From Alphaproteobacteria bacterium (GTDB lineage Bacteria > Pseudomonadota > Alphaproteobacteria > Caulobacterales > Maricaulaceae): a stretch of 64,000 bases of DNA. A program made the translations under genes and the position numbers. The notes under the pieces were generated by a model. The model worked only from the letters and a program-made list of their open reading frames with translations, had not been told where the DNA came from and searched no databases. Below, piece by piece: positions 56,501 through 64,000 of this stretch (the first letter of the stretch is position 1; each line of letters opens with the position of its first letter). The stretch lies in NCBI GenBank assembly GCA_016124665.1, contig WGNH01000004.1, positions 1 to 64,000 of the forward strand, read 5' to 3'.

Positions 56501-57805
56501 GCCGGCCGGAATATCTACAGCGCAGTCTGGACGGATGGGCCGGATTATGAAGACGCGCGCAATCTCACCCTGGCTGCACTGGACCCGGAGGCGCGGACTC
56601 TGGATGTGGCGGAAGCCCGCGCAGCGCCCGCCAGCGGCACGGGTCAGATGCGTCTCGAATTTTCCACTGAACTGGATGCCGCGCCGGCAATTCGCGTCGG
56701 AGGAGCAGACGCAGACGTCAGCGGGGAGGGGCGGCGCTGGCGCGCACGCTTCGATCTGGAAGAGGCAGCGTCACTTCAGGACGCCAACGGCGATATCCAG
56801 ATAACAGTGACGCTGACCGGTCAGGCGCTTGACGCTGATCCGGCCACACCGGCGGCCATTGCCCCGCCGGATCAGTGGTCAAACAGGATTTACTGGACAA
56901 GCCTGGACCAACGCCGCGGCGGACCGGACGGCTCAGATGGCGGGCCAGACCTCTGGCACCGGCTCGGCGAACCGCCAGCTCTTTCACTTCTCGTTATTCT
57001 AGACGCGTCCGGCTCGATGGGAGAAAGCGGCCGGATGGCGAATGCGCGATCCGGCATCAATCAGACATTCGAATCCCTGCCGGAAGACGAGGTCATCGAA
57101 TTTGCCGCCGTGGCCTTCCAGGATTGCGGGTCTTTCAGCACCCGCACCTTCACCCGGGATGCCGACTCGATCCGCAGCTTCCTGACATCGATCACACCGC
57201 TTTCCGGCACACCGCTGGCGGCCGCGCATGATCAGGCGCGCGCCATATTCCTGTCTCAGGCTGATCCGCGCGCGGCCGAATGGCGCTATGCCAGTTTCAC
57301 GGATGGCGCTGAAACCTGCGATGGAAATGTCGCCGGCGCGATCCGGAATCTTGAGGCCGTGTTGAGCCGTCACAGGGCACCGGATCGCTCTCCACCGGAA
57401 CCGGAACAGGCCCCCGCGCCGGAGCGCGCCTTTGATTGCAGGGCGACCACCGGAACCGGCTATTCGGTCGAGGTCAGGGATGGCGGCCGGCATCTCGACC
57501 GGATCACACTGGTGGAACGTGTCTATCTCGAACGCGCCTTGCCGGACGGGCGCTGCATCGCCTCGTTCGAGACCCGCGAATACGGTGTTTATTACGGACG
57601 CACGCGAAGCTCGGGCTTGCGTTGGGGGATTAACAGCCAGCCCAGCGAGAGCCAGACGCTGATAGGCCGCAGCTCACGCGGCGAAGCCGATCTGTTGCGG
57701 GTAAGGGGCATTGCCAACGCGGCCGCCGCAGGCCTTGTTGATCTTCCCACGGCACGGCGGGAGATCGAGCAGGCGGTTCGCGCGGCGGAGCCGGAGGAAG
57801 GATGA
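53537..57805 (+). CDS. Giant exported protein: zinc-PLC/S1-P1-like, IPT/TIG-like and vWA regions
   Basis: 1422 residues from the ATG at 53537, preceded by GGAGG and lying inside the end of the previous gene. N-terminal signal or anchor (AARMAAVIGIAVVASAH). Residues ~50-290 carry H252-x3-D256-x5-H262 (HFLQDRWAMGH), the zinc spacing of phospholipase C/S1-P1 enzymes. The other ligands are not certain. Around 715-810, LEIRGQHFGSTQGQLAIG looks like an IPT/TIG domain. A vWA domain from ~1150 has MIDAS D1156-A-S-G-S and FTDGAETCDG. Function unknown; perhaps a surface lipase or adhesin-like complex. Overlaps the downstream gene. Confidence 0.75.
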   Translation: MVRTATGRLARLKAYSFRAARMAAVIGIAVVASAHDTKDAARVGEFAGHVADRDKWHAIYYCHGSTLDNCRENEHAWLAQTALDRAAPGSPWNFSADNDLIVRDLATGYFRPEIGERPGSSWDPDDVMGLPQRRLPGPANFAGIPDFSYTIYDWINRNTDCPPAPGGAMPGGVPGDCHNYTYWQGGGFNASHFGSQATRSYLRLHQTALSLAARASRLRSRISEDPANLEAYRDVIREAEHQALAYEAYAQHFLQDRWAMGHMFERWGSPEYNANGIGWDPTRALLAGGFTGIIHGHQSVTHIPDALSSPEVGVTSTLTNLTARALISLGQAVGLVDEDTEPPAASIYIPVWRHANEEETHPGVGDYRAWDMMRLRYAARLDAAGHLLEYNSETALPVQRQRRELLACSTAGYREVIAAFGQNTSGYGIDDVALSPASGESLGIHCFDMWATNESMVAGMGPEFIAAGGIATLSQALVRIGTYAAEASGRGSRNALPQELRGLVYTRNDTLSLTRIYVQARLAAFRDANGIDLAQGGLGTLSNIPTGDTYPIASYFEPADLTSLPDSDPRGRDAETVFGFYNRAHADYFCRRSEELLQSLRGSSEEAERATCRMLAQRLYEETRGDSPDVEEYSSVMLNGSRERTEPLCRLASTAWSAPRFGGDRIDILHPGYVPWNFAADESRAFAMDDARLSYQSVANWCDRTPVIDAQEEEDLRAAGVVTVIENTRDTLEIRGQHFGSTQGQLAIGLTPGSAIPISDILSWTDTRIRFRVETEFGQLAFRESAASVERFSDSYVFITRSTEAAEDPGQASAGRFVIRREVRPPRLVQVEITARGEDQPVYFMQRPAPTASLDDDAGWLFDPAAEDSQEETETAFRPVGPGARLVIELTFDEDIDRDADGQIISLGGEPLEGQWNSRRHWRGERAIPDGDAFNALRGAQTLEVYVQSERGAWTDGDPERPGSEPDRETVLLYDRIPVVLESIEVRGAGRNIYSAVWTDGPDYEDARNLTLAALDPEARTLDVAEARAAPASGTGQMRLEFSTELDAAPAIRVGGADADVSGEGRRWRARFDLEEAASLQDANGDIQITVTLTGQALDADPATPAAIAPPDQWSNRIYWTSLDQRRGGPDGSDGGPDLWHRLGEPPALSLLVILDASGSMGESGRMANARSGINQTFESLPEDEVIEFAAVAFQDCGSFSTRTFTRDADSIRSFLTSITPLSGTPLAAAHDQARAIFLSQADPRAAEWRYASFTDGAETCDGNVAGAIRNLEAVLSRHRAPDRSPPEPEQAPAPERAFDCRATTGTGYSVEVRDGGRHLDRITLVERVYLERALPDGRCIASFETREYGVYYGRTRSSGLRWGINSQPSESQTLIGRSSRGEADLLRVRGIANAAAAGLVDLPTARREIEQAVRAAEPEEG

Positions 57806-58788
57806 TGCGGACCCTGTTGCCAGCGCTCGCCGCTGCCCTCCTGCTTTCCGTCTCAGCCGCGGCCCAGCAAAGGCTGGAAGCCGGCGAAGTGGCGATTTTA
57901 CGGCTGAACGACGCAGGTGAGACCCGTGTCCGGATTGATCTGGACCACCCTTCAGAGGTTCAGCTTCCCGTCTTCGCGGGGCCGGAGGCGGTGACTACGG
58001 TATTCATCACGCCGGGCGCAGAAGCAGACAGGGCTCCGTCACAACGGCTCGTTCTGCCTTCTGGCCGCCACGATCTGGTTGTCTCCGGCGGGCCGGTTGG
58101 GGAAAGTGAAACCGTCATACAGGTCCGGCCGCAATTCCTGCCACCAAATGACGCGTTCGAGCCGAACGATACACCGGATACGGCATGGCAGGCTGATCTG
58201 CCCTTCCACCGCGTTGTCCGCCTGTCGCACGGCGACTGGGACTGGTTCCGGGTCGATCCGGGCGGCAGCGGAATCCTTGGCGTCCAGCTTCTGGGCAATC
58301 GCGGGACTTATGACGGCCCCCGGATCCGCGTTGTCGATGCGGCCGGTCGTGAGCTTTACATCAGCCCGCCGGGGACGGGGGGGTGGAATGGTATGCGATA
58401 TGTCCGCGTGGACAGGGGGCCGGTCTTTGTGGGCGTCACCGATTCCTCGCCCTGGGCCGAACAGCAGCCGGACGGCTTCAAGACACTTGAAATCCGGCGG
58501 ATCGAGCCGGTCACAGAAATATCCGGCAGGCTGATCACGCTCAGCGTGGAAACCGACAATCCGTCCTTTTATCAGCTTGATCTGGTTGGCGAAGCGCTGG
58601 GCATGGACGTGCGGGCGGCCGATGAAGCGGACCGCGTGGCTGCCGAGCTCGGGCAAGTCGTCCGGGGCGAAGGGTTCGGTTCGAGTGGTCAGGGCCGGAT
58701 CATCTGGCTGATTCTGGGGCTGGCGCTCGCAAGCGCGGCTGCCGGCGCAATCATCATTCTCCGGCGGCGTACGCGGGGTGAGGAATAG
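57805..58788 (+). CDS. PPC-like exported protein with C-terminal membrane anchor
   Basis: 327 residues from the ATG at 57805 (7 bp after GGAGG); an ATG at 57802 is equally legal and overlaps the previous stop. Signal peptide ends VSAAAQ. EPNDTPDTAWQADLPF is typical of pre-peptidase C-terminal (PPC) domains, followed by GDWDWFRVDPGGSGIL. The C terminus is one helix (IIWLILGLALASAAAGAIII) then RRRTRGEE, a type I anchor. No enzyme domain is visible. It completes the run 53007-58788. Confidence 0.75.
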   Translation: MRTLLPALAAALLLSVSAAAQQRLEAGEVAILRLNDAGETRVRIDLDHPSEVQLPVFAGPEAVTTVFITPGAEADRAPSQRLVLPSGRHDLVVSGGPVGESETVIQVRPQFLPPNDAFEPNDTPDTAWQADLPFHRVVRLSHGDWDWFRVDPGGSGILGVQLLGNRGTYDGPRIRVVDAAGRELYISPPGTGGWNGMRYVRVDRGPVFVGVTDSSPWAEQQPDGFKTLEIRRIEPVTEISGRLITLSVETDNPSFYQLDLVGEALGMDVRAADEADRVAAELGQVVRGEGFGSSGQGRIIWLILGLALASAAAGAIIILRRRTRGEE

Positions 58789-59137
58789 ATCCGGCGCAGC
58801 GGCCATCGCCTGAGCCGCAACCCGCCAGCTCTAATCCCCGGCGGTGGCAGATTTCCTGTAAAAGCCGGCTCAGAAAACCCGCGGCGCAACCAGCAAGGCG
58901 ACCACGCTCAATACCGCCACCGCGACAATATTCAGGATCAGGCCCGCATGATCACGACCGCCCTGCGCACTTGTCTGGAAAACGCAACTACGGCCTCCCA
59001 ACAGGCGGACGCACACTGAACGCCTGCGATTGTAGAATCAGCGGCTGCGGTAGGCACCCCGCCCTTGCCGCCGCCGCCAGCCATGGCTAAACCGGTTTTC
59101 GGACAGGGTATGGTATTTTCCAGGCAAAGGGGCGTTC
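58789..59137. other. 349-bp gap with SLC13 gene relic
   Basis: Between the PPC-like gene and the metalloprotease gene. It contains the 78-bp copy of the SLC13 permease 3' end (58870-58947). The remaining ~190 bp before 59138 should carry the metalloprotease promoter; no clear -35/-10 or operator stands out. Confidence 0.6.
58870..58947 (-). pseudogene. Fragment of SLC13 permease 3' end (repeat copy 1)
   Basis: 78 bp identical at 77 positions to 61632-61709. It encodes the last 25 residues of the permease plus its stop (AGLILNIVAVAVLSVVALL then VAPRVF). The single difference is a synonymous Leu codon (TTG for CTG). Upstream of the fragment the sequence is unrelated to the permease, so this is a truncated duplicate. 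Confidence 0.85.
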
Positions 59138-61393
59138 ATGCGGTACGGGTTTCTCCCACTTATTCTGGCCTGCGCGACAGCGTCGGCAATGGCTCAAACG
59201 GCTGCAGAGGATGTTCGCCCCGGCACCGTCAGCGAGGATCAGCCCAGCGCCGATTTCCAGATCGATCTGACCGGCGGCCAGCTGGTCACGCTGACAACCC
59301 GCTCGGACACCAATTTCGACACCGTGCTCAGGGTCACCGGCGCCGATGGCCGCACGCTGGCCGAGAATGACGATTATTCCGGCGGCGGCCTGCAGTCGCA
59401 GATCATTTTCCAGCCGCCGCAACCGGGCATCTACACGGCATCGGTCACCGGATATGGCGGCGCCTCCGGCGCGTTCGAACTGGTGGTAAGCGAGGGCGTG
59501 GATTTCGGCCTGTCGGACGCGGCCGAAATCCGGGTCCAGGACGTTGTCACGCTCGACAATGCAAATCCGACGCGGTCCGTCAGTGCGGATTTCGCTGAAG
59601 GCGACATTATCGTGGCCAATACCTATGCGGTGAGCCCCGGGCTCGACACCACACTGGAGCTGCGTTCGCCATCGGGCAGCATCATCGCGCAGAATGATGA
59701 CAGCCGGGCCGGCGGCACGCTGAACTCCCAGATCATCCTGCAGATCGCTGCGGCAGGCCGTTATGATATCGTGGTCGGGTCTTATTCAGGCACCGAAACC
59801 GGCGATGTTCTGGTATCGGTTGCAATCGATCCGAACGCGGAAATTCCCTATGATTTTACGGCGATCGAAGGGACAGAGATCGCCCGTCATTCCGGTGTGA
59901 TCGACGATAATCAACCGTCGCGGGAATACCCTGTCGCGCTCGAAGACGGTCAGACCCTGCTCGTCCTGGCAGACTCATTGTCGGGAGATCTCGACCCGGT
60001 GCTGCGCGTTCTGGGCCCCGACGGCGAGCCGGTATCGCTGAATGATGACCGCGGCGACGGATCGTTGAATTCAGCCATCGCGCTGACGGTGGACGAGACC
60101 GCTGAATACACGGTGGTCATGGAGCGCTATCGCGGCGGCAACAGCACCGGCGAATACAGCCTCGTGATGTCGCTGGTCGATGCCGGCATCGTCGACGAGT
60201 TGCGGGCGCTGCGAGAAAACATCTCGTTGAGCGGTGAGCGCCTGTCGATCCGCACTGATGATTTCGTCGTCTATTACACGCTCGAGGGAAGCGATGCCTC
60301 CTCCGAAGCCTATGCGCGCGAAGTCGGCGCAGCCCTTCAGGAAAACCTCGATGCGCAGCGGACCCTGGGCTTTGCCGAGCCTATCCGCGATGAGGAGGGG
60401 CTTTACCGCGCCTATGTATCGGAAGTCGGCGGGGCGCTGGGCTTTGCGCGCCCGGTCGAGACTGTGTTCGACAACCCCTATACGCCAAGTGTCCGGGAGG
60501 AAGCGGCGTCACGCGCTGTTTTCGTCATTGATAATGATTTTGTCGGCCTTGGCGATGCCAGCCCGTCCAGCCTGATCCGCGCCACCGCGACGCACGAGCT
60601 GAATCACATTGTCCAGTACGGGTATGACTCGGTCGAAGAGCTGAACTGGCTCTATGAATCCACCGCTTCCTGGATCGAGACCGTTACCGTTGGCGAGGAT
60701 CAGGACGCCACCGACTATGTGTCAGCCGACTTTGCCCGGCCCGGCCGGTGCTGGAGCACGTCGGGCGAAGGGCTGGATTACGGCCAATGGACCTTGCTGC
60801 AATCCATTGCCGACAGTCATGGCAACGGGATGATCGTCCGCTTCTGGGAAAACGCCGCGCACATGGACGGGCTGGAGGTCATGAATGCAGCCCTGCGCGA
60901 TGACGGTTCGCACCTGGTTGAGGCCATCACCCGCTGGCGGGCCCGGAATTATGCGCTGGACTATGATCTGGCACCGGTTTTCAACCGCACCGTGGAGATT
61001 TCGGGCACGCTCGGCACTTCTGGCCGGACTTCAGGGAAAGGCAGTGTGGAAGAGCTGGGCGTCAATTACTTTGCGCTCGATCTGGACGGGCCGGCCACCC
61101 TCTCGGTCAGCCGCGCCGACAATATTGAACTCTTTGTTCTCGGCCAGCGCGGTGGTGAAATCCAGGTCATCTCCCTCGGTCAATCCGGCACCGTTGACCC
61201 GGCCGAATGGGAACATGCCGGACTAATGGTGTTGAATACATCCATTCCGTCTGCGCCCGGCGAATGCCGCGGACAACGTTATCAGCTTGACCTGTCGGAC
61301 GGTGGCGATGACATGCCTGAAGCGGCCTTCCGCCTCAGCGACCGGCACTTCATCATTCCGGGTGAGGACGAGGCGGATACCGGCGAAGAGTAG
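59138..61393 (+). CDS. Exported metalloprotease with three PPC-like domains
   Basis: 751 residues with a signal peptide (ILACATASAMAQ). Three PPC-like beta domains lie at about residues 25-115, 140-230 and 250-345, each with DTVLRV/DTTLELR/DPVLRVLG and NDD turns. A C-terminal catalytic half has H486-E-L-N-H490 in ATHELNHIVQYGYDS, and E507 in WLYESTASWIE. This is the gluzincin zinc triad seen in MXAN_6640-type putative metalloproteases. Probably secreted or periplasmic; substrate unknown. AGGGG precedes the ATG. Confidence 0.85.
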   Translation: MRYGFLPLILACATASAMAQTAAEDVRPGTVSEDQPSADFQIDLTGGQLVTLTTRSDTNFDTVLRVTGADGRTLAENDDYSGGGLQSQIIFQPPQPGIYTASVTGYGGASGAFELVVSEGVDFGLSDAAEIRVQDVVTLDNANPTRSVSADFAEGDIIVANTYAVSPGLDTTLELRSPSGSIIAQNDDSRAGGTLNSQIILQIAAAGRYDIVVGSYSGTETGDVLVSVAIDPNAEIPYDFTAIEGTEIARHSGVIDDNQPSREYPVALEDGQTLLVLADSLSGDLDPVLRVLGPDGEPVSLNDDRGDGSLNSAIALTVDETAEYTVVMERYRGGNSTGEYSLVMSLVDAGIVDELRALRENISLSGERLSIRTDDFVVYYTLEGSDASSEAYAREVGAALQENLDAQRTLGFAEPIRDEEGLYRAYVSEVGGALGFARPVETVFDNPYTPSVREEAASRAVFVIDNDFVGLGDASPSSLIRATATHELNHIVQYGYDSVEELNWLYESTASWIETVTVGEDQDATDYVSADFARPGRCWSTSGEGLDYGQWTLLQSIADSHGNGMIVRFWENAAHMDGLEVMNAALRDDGSHLVEAITRWRARNYALDYDLAPVFNRTVEISGTLGTSGRTSGKGSVEELGVNYFALDLDGPATLSVSRADNIELFVLGQRGGEIQVISLGQSGTVDPAEWEHAGLMVLNTSIPSAPGECRGQRYQLDLSDGGDDMPEAAFRLSDRHFIIPGEDEADTGEE

Positions 61394-61631
61394 TGGTCAC
61401 TGCACCAGCCGGCTTTTAAGGGCGGGCCCGGCCTGTTGCAGGGAGGTGCAGGAGCGAGCGCTGTTTGCGTGCGCCCCTAAACGGACCACCACCTGGCAGT
61501 GCACACTCAAGGCTGCAGGCTGAGTTGAACCAGCTGATTCTGTCCGTCAAAGGCGAGGTCTTAACAAGTAACTGGTTCCGGACCGGTTGTTGAGCCACCT
61601 CCCGTTTCAGCCTGGCCACCATCAACCCGCT

Positions 61632-61709
61632 TCAGAAAACCCGCGGCGCAACCAGCAGGGCGACCACGCTCAATACCGCCACCGCGACAATATTCAGGAT
61701 CAGGCCCGC
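61632..61709. repeat. 78-bp direct repeat, copy 2 (within SLC13 gene)
   Basis: Forms the 3' end of the permease gene and begins exactly at its stop codon. The partner copy is at 58870-58947 in the same orientation, 2.76 kb away, flanking the metalloprotease gene. Confidence 0.9.
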
Positions 61710-63092
61710 CCGGACCATCGACGGGATAGCGACCATGCCGGAACTGAACACCACGGCATTGGGTGGCGTGGCGACCGGGAGCATGAAGGCACAACTCGCC
61801 GCAAGCGTGACCGGAATGACATAGACGAGCGGGTCCTGACCGGTTTCCACTCCGATCGCCGCAATCACCGGAAGAAACGTTGCCGTCGTTGCCAGATTGC
61901 TGGTCAGCTCGGTGATGAAAATAACCAGGGCCGTGGCGGCAACAATCAGAAGGATCGCATTCAGCCCGCCGACCGCGACGAGTTGCTGTCCGAGCCACAG
62001 AGCCAGACCCGAGGCTGACACCGCCGAAGCCAGGGCAAGACCGCCTCCAAAGAGCACCAACACCCCCCAGGGCAGCTTGGTCACAGTCTCCCACGTCATC
62101 AATGCCTCGCCCTTCTTCCCTGACGGGATAAGGAAAGCCGCCACAGCCGCCGCCATGGCGACACCGGTGTCGGTAATCTCTCCAATAAAGGGCAGGCCAT
62201 CCAGCCATCCCCGTGAAAGCCAGCCGGCCACGAGAAATCCGAACAGCAGCGCGGTCCGCACCTCCGCCTTGCTCATCCGTCCAAGCCCGGCACGCATGGA
62301 CAATATGTGCCGGACAGCCTCGTCCGAGGCACGGAAATTGATCGGAAAAACAAGGCGCGTCAGCACAAGCCAGGCGATGGGAAGCATAACCAGCGAAACC
62401 GGCAAGCCGACCAGCATCCAGCGGGCAAAATCGATCTGGACATCGTAATTGTCAGCCATGAAACCGGCCATGAAGGCATTCGGCGGCGTCCCGACAAGTG
62501 TTGCAAGACCGCCCAGCGTCGCACCATAGGCAAGGCCCAGCAGCAAGGCCGTTCCGAAATTGCTTCTCTGGCGCGCATCCAGCGATGGCATGGTTTCGCT
62601 GATCACGGTTACCACCGACATGGCGATCGGAAGCAGCATCAGTGTCGTCGATGTGTTGGAGATCCACATGCTGACGAAGGCCGCGGCCATCATGAAACCC
62701 GCCACAAGGGAGCGTGAATCCGCTCCGGCAAGCGCGAATACGGCCAAGGCAATGCGGCGATGAAGGCCGCATCGTTCGATTGCCAGCGCGACCACGAATC
62801 CCCCGAAGAAAAGATAGATGATCGGATTGGCATAGGGTGCGGCGATTTCGCGCGTCGAAACAACGTCCAGCAAGGGCAAAGCCACCAGGGGCAGGAATGC
62901 CGTGACCGCAACCGGGATGGCTTCTGTCGCCCACCAGATTGCCATCCATGTTCCGACAGCGGCGACAATTACGCCCTCGCGGGACAAGCCCTCGGGCGTA
63001 AAGGTAAAAGCAACGAGCAGCGCTACAAGAGGGCCAAGGAGAAGACCAATACGCTGATACAAAGCCGGGCCTGCGGTCTCTTGTGCTGTCAT
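61632..63092 (-). CDS. SLC13/DASS-family anion permease
   Basis: 486 residues from the ATG at 63092 (a TTG at 63143 would add 17). About 12 helices. WWATEAIPVAVTAFLPLVALP, MWISNTSTTLMLLPIA and SNLATTATFLPVIAAI, with LPVATPPNAVVFSSG near the end, are the paired Ser-Asn-Thr transport motifs of the sodium-dicarboxylate/sulfate family. The substrate (dicarboxylate, sulfate or other anion) is unclear. The last 26 codons are duplicated at 58870-58947. Confidence 0.92.
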   Translation of the reverse strand: MTAQETAGPALYQRIGLLLGPLVALLVAFTFTPEGLSREGVIVAAVGTWMAIWWATEAIPVAVTAFLPLVALPLLDVVSTREIAAPYANPIIYLFFGGFVVALAIERCGLHRRIALAVFALAGADSRSLVAGFMMAAAFVSMWISNTSTTLMLLPIAMSVVTVISETMPSLDARQRSNFGTALLLGLAYGATLGGLATLVGTPPNAFMAGFMADNYDVQIDFARWMLVGLPVSLVMLPIAWLVLTRLVFPINFRASDEAVRHILSMRAGLGRMSKAEVRTALLFGFLVAGWLSRGWLDGLPFIGEITDTGVAMAAAVAAFLIPSGKKGEALMTWETVTKLPWGVLVLFGGGLALASAVSASGLALWLGQQLVAVGGLNAILLIVAATALVIFITELTSNLATTATFLPVIAAIGVETGQDPLVYVIPVTLAASCAFMLPVATPPNAVVFSSGMVAIPSMVRAGLILNIVAVAVLSVVALLVAPRVF

Positions 63093-63234
63093 GAAAATCG
63101 CCTGTTCTGATACATATGGTTTCGGGATGTCTGCAGTCTGCAAAGCAGAGACGCACCACGCATGCCCGCCCTCACAGGATGGTGCGCCGGACGGGAGACC
63201 GGATCAAATAATGGCCGCGCGGTTGAATGCCACC

Positions 63235-64000
63235 TCATTCGCCCCGGCCTGACCGCTGGGCGCTCTCCAGGGCAATCAGACGGGCGGCCGCTTGCGCCAT
63301 GCCGGCATTGTCGTGCGCAACCCCGGGGACAATATGAGCTGTCCAGGCAAGCCGCATATCGTATGATTGTGCTCGCGCCTGCGCTTCTCTCATGAAAAAG
63401 GCTCCGCGCGCATAACGATGCGGCCCCTGCGCCGCGGCTTCCGGCGACTGCCGGAGATTGGGATCGCCGGGATTGGTGTCCTGGTCACCCAGGAGCAGTA
63501 CCAGCGGCTGGAATAGCCAGCGGCGCAAACGGTCTGCATCTGCCGGAGAGCCGCCCAGGCCATACGGCCAGGGCGTTTGCAGGTCCGGCAGGGTGTACCA
63601 GCCGGCATTCGCGGAAAAGGCAGTGAAGAGACGCGGCAAGTCCTCGAACAGGATAGCCCGGTGAACGAACTGCGCTCCTGCGGAATGGCTGAAAAGATAA
63701 TAGCCCTCGGTCTCACCGCCTCGCGCGGCTATCGACGAGAAAAGCGGCTCGATAACGGTGTAGGCATAGGGGCCGTCCGTGCCGATCCCGCCCAGATTAT
63801 ACAGCGCCGCACCGGGAAAGGCGCGGGCGGAAAACTCGGGCGCGTAGATCCGCAAACCGTATGTGCGGGCAAGCTCGCGCCAGTTGGCCGCATAATCATC
63901 CGCATTCCGGTTGACTCCATGCAGGACAATGACCACGGGTGCATCCGCCATGCGATCCGCCGGTGGCTCGATATAGTGGACGGTAATGGGCGGACCGGAC
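63235..64000 (-). CDS. Alpha/beta hydrolase, N-terminus beyond right edge
   Basis: The frame is open from 64000 to 63235. An internal ATG at 63951 is not the start, because the residues before it (VHYIEPPADR) continue the fold. PVVIVLHGVNRNADDY gives the oxyanion-hole HG, FSHSAGAQFV the nucleophile Ser, LLLGDQDTNPGDPN the acid Asp, and VPGVAHDN the catalytic His. Likely an esterase or dienelactone-hydrolase-like enzyme of unknown substrate. At least 255 residues are visible. Confidence 0.85.
   Translation of the reverse strand, partial: SGPPITVHYIEPPADRMADAPVVIVLHGVNRNADDYAANWRELARTYGLRIYAPEFSARAFPGAALYNLGGIGTDGPYAYTVIEPLFSSIAARGGETEGYYLFSHSAGAQFVHRAILFEDLPRLFTAFSANAGWYTLPDLQTPWPYGLGGSPADADRLRRWLFQPLVLLLGDQDTNPGDPNLRQSPEAAAQGPHRYARGAFFMREAQARAQSYDMRLAWTAHIVPGVAHDNAGMAQAAARLIALESAQRSGRGE

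Overview
The window looks like a chromosomal stretch of a GC-rich (roughly 60 %) Gram-negative alphaproteobacterium. Large TonB-dependent receptors, a UbiM-type ubiquinone hydroxylase, a class II ribonucleotide reductase with NrdR boxes and Dnr/FNR-type control of respiration point to the Caulobacterales/Hyphomonadaceae (Maricaulales) neighbourhood. This is inferred from gene content and style only. I see no rRNA, tRNA, CRISPR array, prophage, insertion sequence or replication origin.

Layout. 1-9 kb: the 5' part of a TonB-dependent receptor running off the left edge, a divergent LytTR regulator, two RNA-modification enzymes (an RlmL-like methyltransferase and an RluA-like pseudouridine synthase), thymidine kinase, a DEAD-box helicase and a MarR regulator. 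9-16 kb: a second TonB receptor, a TPR-sulfotransferase and a BCCT transporter. 15.8-18.2 kb: a CsaA-like protein, beta carbonic anhydrase and an outer-membrane barrel protein. 18.2-28.7 kb: a complete membrane-bound nitrate-respiration set on the minus strand (narK1, narK2, narG, narH, narJ, narI, ppiC). 28.9-35.3 kb: a Crp/Fnr regulator and a molybdenum-cofactor operon (mobA, then moaA-moaD-moaE-moaB-moaC-moeA), followed by a TSUP permease and a YbaN-like protein. 35.3-36.2 kb: no convincing intact gene, possibly a decayed one. 36.2-44.8 kb: anaerobic-metabolism genes (DUF6455, nnrS, nrdJ, a PLP decarboxylase, ubiM, hemN). 44.9-47.7 kb: a small membrane protein and a NarL/NarX-style two-component pair. 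47.8-61.4 kb: uncharacterised exported or membrane proteins, including two von Willebrand factor A proteins, a zinc-phospholipase-like fusion, a PPC-like membrane protein and a PPC-metalloprotease. An HI0933 flavoprotein sits among them. 61.6-64 kb: an SLC13 permease and a partial alpha/beta hydrolase.

How the genes work together. NarK1/NarK2 import nitrate and export nitrite. NarGHI reduces nitrate with NarJ as assembly chaperone. The moa/moe/mob genes supply its bis-MGD cofactor. HemN and NrdJ replace oxygen-dependent steps of heme and deoxynucleotide synthesis. Six 14-bp palindromes close to TTGAT-N4-ATCAA lie in this 15-kb block. One perfect copy sits in front of the Crp/Fnr gene itself, so the block looks like one local regulon. 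No nitrite, NO or N2O reductase is present in the window.

The least explained part is the 47.8-61.4 kb group. A 78-bp duplicate of the 3' end of the SLC13 gene lies on the far side of the metalloprotease gene, which suggests a past duplication or insertion there.
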